Assembly: GCA_002371295.1 (NCBI GenBank)
Contig: DFGZ01000363.1
Location: 5,489-16,070 of the forward strand
DNA length: 10,582 bases
From: Oribacterium sp. UBA3737
Lineage (GTDB): Bacteria > Bacillota_A > Clostridia > Lachnospirales > Lachnospiraceae
Reading direction: 5' to 3'
How positions within the stretch are numbered: the stretch's first letter is position 1; each line of letters opens with the position of its first letter. Shown in pieces: positions 7,267 to 10,582 of the stretch. A program made the translations under genes and the position numbers. Under the pieces are notes generated by a model that saw only the letters and a list, made by a program, of their open reading frames with translations, was not told the origin of the DNA and made no database searches.

Positions 7267-7602
7267 TTAACCATAAGCTATAAGCTTTTTACTGCCTACA
7301 ATACTGCTATCACTTTTATCAATCTTTTTGTAAGGAACAGCAGAAAAGGCTTCTGAAATGTTTATACTGTCAGTGGTTCTCCCACTGATACTGACACTAG
7401 TGCCCATTCTCGAAGCTGACACATCAGCAAGCTCATTATTCTTACTATAGTATTCTTCCAATTTTGTCTGGCTTCCTGTTATCAATCGTGATGCAGTATT
7501 AATGGTTCCGGCAAGCATCAGAAGAGCAAACGCAGAGATAAGAACAGCTACCAATGTTTCTGCTATGGATTCACCTGATGTACTTTTTAGCTTATTAATC
7601 AT
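7267..7602 (-). CDS. Small type IV prepilin-like protein (pseudopilin), GESIAE type
   Basis: About 111 residues from the ATG at 7602. GGGGTG lies 5-6 bases upstream, making this start clearly better than the ATG at 7647, which would overlap the previous gene. The leader ends SG and cleavage would give ESIAETLVAVLI, with Glu at position 5 and a hydrophobic helix to about residue 33. The short remainder is polar with no Cys. This matches small minor pilins such as GspI/PilV in size and motif, an analogy rather than an identification. The start is four bases after the preceding pilin-like gene's stop, so the two are surely cotranscribed and probably translationally coupled. Confidence 0.83.
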   Translation of the reverse strand: MINKLKSTSGESIAETLVAVLISAFALLMLAGTINTASRLITGSQTKLEEYYSKNNELADVSASRMGTSVSISGRTTDSINISEAFSAVPYKKIDKSDSSIVGSKKLIAYG

Positions 7603-7606
7603 CTTA

Positions 7607-8257
7607 TCACCCCGCACTGATAGCAGACAACGTCGTAATACTGTCATAATTCCATGTAATCTTCCGGTTTACTGTATTAAGTATTTTTCCTTCAGCATCT
7701 CTCTTCCTTTTGACAATATCTTCAACACCTGCTTTAAACTTAAGCCGAAGTGTATACTTCCCATCTGTAGGTTTAGTTGTAGTATTATAAATGTCCAACT
7801 GCAAAACCGGATCCACTCCGGAAATAACACTCATTTCTACGGTAACTCCGAGGCTATTATCCTCATCTACCGAGCTATTAACTGATAAACTCAATTTTAC
7901 AGGCTCCGACGTTGGAGTTATCAAACCGCTTGCAACTGCCGACGCATAACCAGTAATGCTCATAGCTGGCGGCAAAGATGAACTGCCATCGAATGAAACA
8001 AATATTTTACCATTATCACTATCGATAAAAACAATACTATTACTCTTATGATCCAGTTTTTCTTTCAAAAGTCCTGCCGCGCTCGTCACACTGTAGTATC
8101 TCTGGTCACTCTCCACCGACTGGCTCATTCTTCCTGACGCTGCCGTTCCGGCCGCGAGCACGACTGAACTCACCACCGCGCACACCAGGAACAGCAGGAG
8201 CGCGTAGGTGATGGAAGCACCGCTCTGTGAAGTTAATTTTCTCTTCAGTGCGTTCAA
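7607..8257 (-). CDS. Pilin-like protein lacking Glu5 (first gene of the pilin operon)
   Basis: Preferred start is TTG at 8257, giving about 216 residues, MNALKRKLTSQSG then ASITYALLLFLVC. The leader is short and basic and ends in Gly; the hydrophobic helix spans about residues 14-37. Position 5 after the Gly is Tyr instead of Glu. Loss of Glu5 is known in GspK, the tip pseudopilin of type II secretion, so a tip or initiating role is possible, but homology to GspK is not shown. The remaining 170 residues are a beta-rich soluble domain I do not recognise. An ATG at 8353 is in frame but would add 32 residues made of 27-bp DNA repeats. Codon composition changes abruptly near 8090: GC-rich before, AT-rich after. 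Confidence 0.7.
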   Translation of the reverse strand: MNALKRKLTSQSGASITYALLLFLVCAVVSSVVLAAGTAASGRMSQSVESDQRYYSVTSAAGLLKEKLDHKSNSIVFIDSDNGKIFVSFDGSSSLPPAMSITGYASAVASGLITPTSEPVKLSLSVNSSVDEDNSLGVTVEMSVISGVDPVLQLDIYNTTTKPTDGKYTLRLKFKAGVEDIVKRKRDAEGKILNTVNRKITWNYDSITTLSAISAG

Positions 8258-8265
8258 TACAGAGT

Positions 8266-8269
8266 CCTC
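8266..8269 (-). promoter_or_regulatory. Ribosome binding site deciding a TTG start
   Basis: GAGG on the minus strand, eight bases before the TTG at 8257-8255, is the best-placed Shine-Dalgarno for the first pilin-like gene. It places the start after the repeat array and gives a normal-length leader. Confidence 0.5.
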
Positions 8270-8377
8270 ATATTGCCGAAAGTCAGGAGAGCACCACATT
8301 TGCCTGAAACCGGTCAAACATCGCATTTGCCTGAAATCGGTCAAACATCGCATTTACCTGAAACCGGTCGAACATCA
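8269..8377 (-). repeat. 27-bp tandem repeat, three good copies plus one degenerate copy
   Basis: Units 8297-8323, 8324-8350 and 8351-8377 follow catttgcctgaaaccggtc plus aaacatcg with one to four differences. A decayed copy occupies about 8269-8296. The array is directly upstream of the first pilin-like gene. There are no spacers, so it is not CRISPR. On the minus strand each copy carries ATGs in two frames. Confidence 0.88.
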
Positions 8378-8378
8378 T
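8283..8378 (-). CDS. Possible small ORF encoded by the 27-bp repeats
   Basis: Fourteen bases after the HEPN gene's stop, two successive ATGs (8378, 8375) open a 31-codon frame in which MFDRFQ-x-N-x is repeated three times before TGA at 8285-8283. AAGAGA lies eight bases upstream of the first ATG. The stop falls 25 bases before the TTG of the pilin-like gene, so it could act as a leader peptide coupling translation. It could equally be an accidental frame in a repeat. Confidence 0.25.
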   Translation of the reverse strand: MMFDRFQVNAMFDRFQANAMFDRFQANVVLS

Positions 8379-8392
8379 ATTTAAAATCTCTT

Positions 8393-8806
8393 TTACAGCG
8401 AATCCAGCACATCTGCATATCGTTCTGATATGCTCTCTTTAAGCTTCTGAAATGCCGGTATATAGTCGTCTATTATCTTCTGAACCAAAACTTTTGCCGC
8501 CGCACCATCATAAATGTGCGCCAGGTTATTTCTCTGGGAAAGCATGGAAAGCCAAGTTTCTTCGTCCATGCAAGGGACGATCTTATATGCTTCCTTGATA
8601 ATGTCCCTTGGTGATCCTGTCTTTGCAGCTGCTATCCCTTCATACGAAAGAAGCTCTTTCAGGACTTTCCACCCCAGTTCAAATTGGATGAAAAACTTAT
8701 ACTCAATGCCGCTGATAATGAACTCATTCTCAAGATCCTGCTTATCAGCGGTCATCAATACTGCCAGATGGTTACAATAATGGTCATATCTTCTCATAGT
8801 TATCAT
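8393..8806 (-). CDS. HEPN / nucleotidyltransferase substrate-binding family protein (HI0074/HepT-like), orphan
   Basis: 137 residues, the usual length for the NTase_sub_bind family. Core motifs are visible: FELGWKVLKELL (42-53), TGSPRDIIKEAY (63-74), DEETWLSML (81-89) and RNNLAHIY (92-99). The last is a perfect RX4HXY (R92, H97, Y99), the catalytic motif of HEPN ribonucleases. HepT toxins of this fold cleave RNA and are silenced by AMP transfer to the motif Tyr by the partner MntA nucleotidyltransferase. No such partner is adjacent here: upstream is an ATPase/nuclease gene (34 bp away), downstream are pilins. The protein may act alone, pair with a distant NTase, or be a relic, though its motif is intact. 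Start ATG 8806 or 8797; neither has a strong ribosome site. Confidence 0.85.
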   Translation of the reverse strand: MITMRRYDHYCNHLAVLMTADKQDLENEFIISGIEYKFFIQFELGWKVLKELLSYEGIAAAKTGSPRDIIKEAYKIVPCMDEETWLSMLSQRNNLAHIYDGAAAKVLVQKIIDDYIPAFQKLKESISERYADVLDSL

Positions 8807-8840
8807 AGCACAAATATCCGGTTCGTGCGACTATAAACCA

Positions 8841-10499
8841 CTATACAATCGCCTCAAACAGTGTTCTTTCCCCAATTTTCACTCTTTTGACATAAGATTT
8901 ACAGCCACGATCCTTGTTTGAGCTTAAGGATATGCCTTCCCCTATGTATGTTCCTTCACCTGCACCTGTCCTCTCGCCTGTGATCATGTCTTTGTTTTTG
9001 TTGAAGCAGAAGCTCACCATGTATCCGGTGCTCAGGCCGAAGTAGTCAAGGTATGCCTCGACCTGTTTTTCGCCGGCTTCATTGTAGCGCGGCCCTCGCC
9101 AGATCTTCAGCTCGACCACATACCTCTTTCCCAGATAGTGTATCACAACATCCATACGGAGCTTGTCGCGGGTCTGCTCTTCTATGCTGAAGGTTCCTGT
9201 CCCGTTTATGATCGGAGCGATATAGGTAAGGAACCGTTCTCGGCCTTCCTCCTCCAGGAATCTGTCCTCGGCATCTCCGTGCACCCTCCTCTGTGTCTCA
9301 ACAAAATGCTCCAAGATGAGAGGCATGTTCAGGCTTCCGTCTTCCATGATGAAGATGGACTTGTTGATCAGGGCGTCGCTGCGGAATGCGTCATTCTTCC
9401 GGCTCTCTCCGAGGAAGTACTGGTACAGGCGCATTTCAAAGATGCGATTCGAGATAACCACGGTGTTGTTCTGCTTCCTGATAAATCCATACATAACAAG
9501 CAGCTTCTGCTCATCATCATCCGGCTGCCAGGCTATCACTTCGCCCTTCATCAGAATATCCCGGAGCTGCGTCTTCAGGTGTGGCGAGTTTTCAAGCCTG
9601 CCCATCAGTGAGTTGAACAGTGTGCTCTCTCCGTCAGCAAGAAGCATCTTAATAGCTTCGTCAAGACCATCCTCGAACCATGGAAGTGGCATCTCATCCA
9701 TGAGCTGGCACAGCCTGGACACGAGGTATGGATATCCGCTTGTGTACTCGCGAAGGCGCCTGGCCATAAGCGCCGTGTCCATCCCGGTATTGTGATCCGA
9801 TTCATACTCTTCAAGCATCCCGCGTATGCCCGCCTCCGAAAGACTCATGTCGATATTGAAGTCAGCCGCGATGTTCCAAGGACTATTAACCTTATGCGCT
9901 TCATCGTCTCGGATCTTCGACTTTAAGTGCTTGATGTCAGTCACTCCAGCAAGGATAACTGACTGAAATGCCGGATATGACTCGTCCTTCTGTTTCTCAA
10001 GATACTGCATACGCAGCTGTGCCAGGAAATCGAGGAACACCTGATTGTTCGATGCGGAGTCCACCTCGTCGATCATCAGCACCAGAGGCTTATCAGTTTC
10101 ATCACACCACAGCGATAAGGCATCGAACAGTTCATCAAGGGCAGCTTTGTCATTTTGCTCTCTGCTGATATAGTCTTCCAGTTTTCCTGCAACCAACACC
10201 GGCAATTGAAGCTTCCTCTTTTTTAGAAGCATTCTCGAAAACGCCTTCACAAAAGCTTCCTCTGTAGCAAACCCGGCAGCACCTATACCTTGAAAATCAA
10301 AGCTTACAACCACATAGTCATCCTTCAGATTGTTTTCCAGAGCAAAGAGTGTTGTAGTCTTCCCATACTGACGGGCGCGGTTGATCGTGAAGTAGTCACC
10401 CTCATCCACCATTCTGCGGATCTGGGCAAGCCGCTCGCTGATATCAACCATATAATGTTTTGCCGGGATGCAGATCCCTGTTGTGTTGAACTTTTTCAT
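8841..10499 (-). CDS. AAA-type ATPase with C-terminal PD-(D/E)XK-like domain
   Basis: 552 residues. Near the N-terminus NRARQYGKTT (40-49) is a P-loop variant with K47/T48, and PLVLMIDEVDSA (138-149) is Walker B, with sensor-like VILAGVTDIKHL at 181-192. SGYPYLVSRLCQ (254-265) and the following helices resemble the winged-helix side of AAA_35/AAA-like ATPases. The C-terminus (about 415-505) carries D450, E463-L-K465 in VVELKIWRG, then a helix QVEAYLDYFG, the layout of a PD-(D/E)XK nuclease fold. It is a different family from the ATPase-nuclease at 1961-3547. Residues about 506-540 form a Gly/Glu-rich insert before the usual IGERTLFEAIV-like end. A weak GGGA precedes the ATG by five bases. It may be cotranscribed with the HEPN gene. 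Biological role unknown. Confidence 0.9.
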   Translation of the reverse strand: MKKFNTTGICIPAKHYMVDISERLAQIRRMVDEGDYFTINRARQYGKTTTLFALENNLKDDYVVVSFDFQGIGAAGFATEEAFVKAFSRMLLKKRKLQLPVLVAGKLEDYISREQNDKAALDELFDALSLWCDETDKPLVLMIDEVDSASNNQVFLDFLAQLRMQYLEKQKDESYPAFQSVILAGVTDIKHLKSKIRDDEAHKVNSPWNIAADFNIDMSLSEAGIRGMLEEYESDHNTGMDTALMARRLREYTSGYPYLVSRLCQLMDEMPLPWFEDGLDEAIKMLLADGESTLFNSLMGRLENSPHLKTQLRDILMKGEVIAWQPDDDEQKLLVMYGFIRKQNNTVVISNRIFEMRLYQYFLGESRKNDAFRSDALINKSIFIMEDGSLNMPLILEHFVETQRRVHGDAEDRFLEEEGRERFLTYIAPIINGTGTFSIEEQTRDKLRMDVVIHYLGKRYVVELKIWRGPRYNEAGEKQVEAYLDYFGLSTGYMVSFCFNKNKDMITGERTGAGEGTYIGEGISLSSNKDRGCKSYVKRVKIGERTLFEAIV

Positions 10500-10519
10500 G
10501 GCTATCCCGTGTACTATTA

Positions 10520-10582
10520 TTAGGGAAGCGCTGATTAATTCTTCTTCATGCTGATATCGCCTCCGGCTAAGCGCTTCCCTAA
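10520..10582. repeat. 63-bp element with perfect 13-bp inverted ends (possible MITE or IS end)
   Basis: ttagggaagcgct at 10520-10532 is the exact reverse complement of agcgcttccctaa at 10570-10582, separated by 37 bp. On the minus strand the interior contains GGAGG and, 11 bases on, ATGAAGAAGAATTAA, a four-codon frame. The element ends 20 bp before the ATPase gene. It could be a miniature inverted-repeat element, two abutting transposon ends or a long-loop hairpin. The window edge prevents testing for target duplication or longer arms. Confidence 0.6.

Noticed and set aside
8269..8377. Possible CRISPR array
   Set aside because: The 27-bp units are directly contiguous with no spacers, and no cas gene is present.
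8393..8806. Complete MntA-HepT toxin-antitoxin pair
   Set aside because: Only the HEPN half is present. The flanking gaps are 34 bp upstream and 135 bp before the first pilin-like gene, too small to hold a nucleotidyltransferase.
9138..9795. Two overlapping plus-strand frames of about 157-159 codons
   Set aside because: Both are antisense to the AAA ATPase and overlap each other in different frames, as expected for shadows.

Overview
The window looks like a chromosomal accessory stretch from an anaerobic gut- or rumen-type clostridium, most likely Lachnospiraceae. This is inferred from gene style: a c-di-GMP phosphodiesterase with a Cys-rich N-terminal sensor, a GLUG-repeat prepilin ending in a HYGDWPAPE-type tail, and ATPase/PD-(D/E)XK fusion proteins of the kind expanded in that family. 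No rRNA or marker gene fixes the taxon. Every convincing gene is on the minus strand, so transcription runs from high to low coordinates.

Layout in transcription order. (1) 10582-10520: a 63-bp element with perfect 13-bp inverted ends at the window edge. (2) 10499-8841: an AAA-type ATPase fused to a PD-(D/E)XK-like nuclease domain. (3) 8806-8393: a HEPN / nucleotidyltransferase-substrate-binding protein (HI0074/HepT-like) with an intact RX4HXY motif and no adjacent nucleotidyltransferase. (4) 8378-8283: 27-bp tandem repeats that carry a small ORF. (5) About 8257-3899: four consecutive type IV pilin-like genes. These are a Glu5-less pilin-like protein, a small prepilin with G|ESIAE, a prepilin with G|FSLTE, and an 840-residue prepilin/GLUG adhesin with G|FTLAE. 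(6) 3889-3797: a 30-codon ORF that looks like the front end of a longer protein. (7) 3547-1961: a second, unrelated ATPase (AAA-ATPase_like) with a PDDEXK_9-like C-terminus. (8) 1643-1: the N-terminal 547 residues of a GGDEF/EAL protein with a degenerate GGDEF site and an intact start to its EAL domain, cut by the window edge.

The pilin genes form one plausible operon, with gaps of 4, about 165 and about 50 bp. They resemble a minor-pilin (GspH-I-J-K-like) set whose last member displays a large extracellular domain. No assembly ATPase, platform protein or prepilin peptidase is present, so they would depend on machinery encoded elsewhere. A c-di-GMP enzyme in the same window fits surface-adhesion biology, but no functional link is shown by the sequence.

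The most striking large-scale property is the number of short tandem duplications. Most of the longer intergenic gaps hold their own private repeat family (units of 10, 10, 12, 17, 20, 27, 37 and about 50 bp). Several coding regions carry in-frame repeats (6, 12, 15 and 21 bp). Inside the pilin operon some of these repeats carry start codons and micro-ORFs. No CRISPR, tRNA, rRNA, complete insertion sequence or origin was seen.
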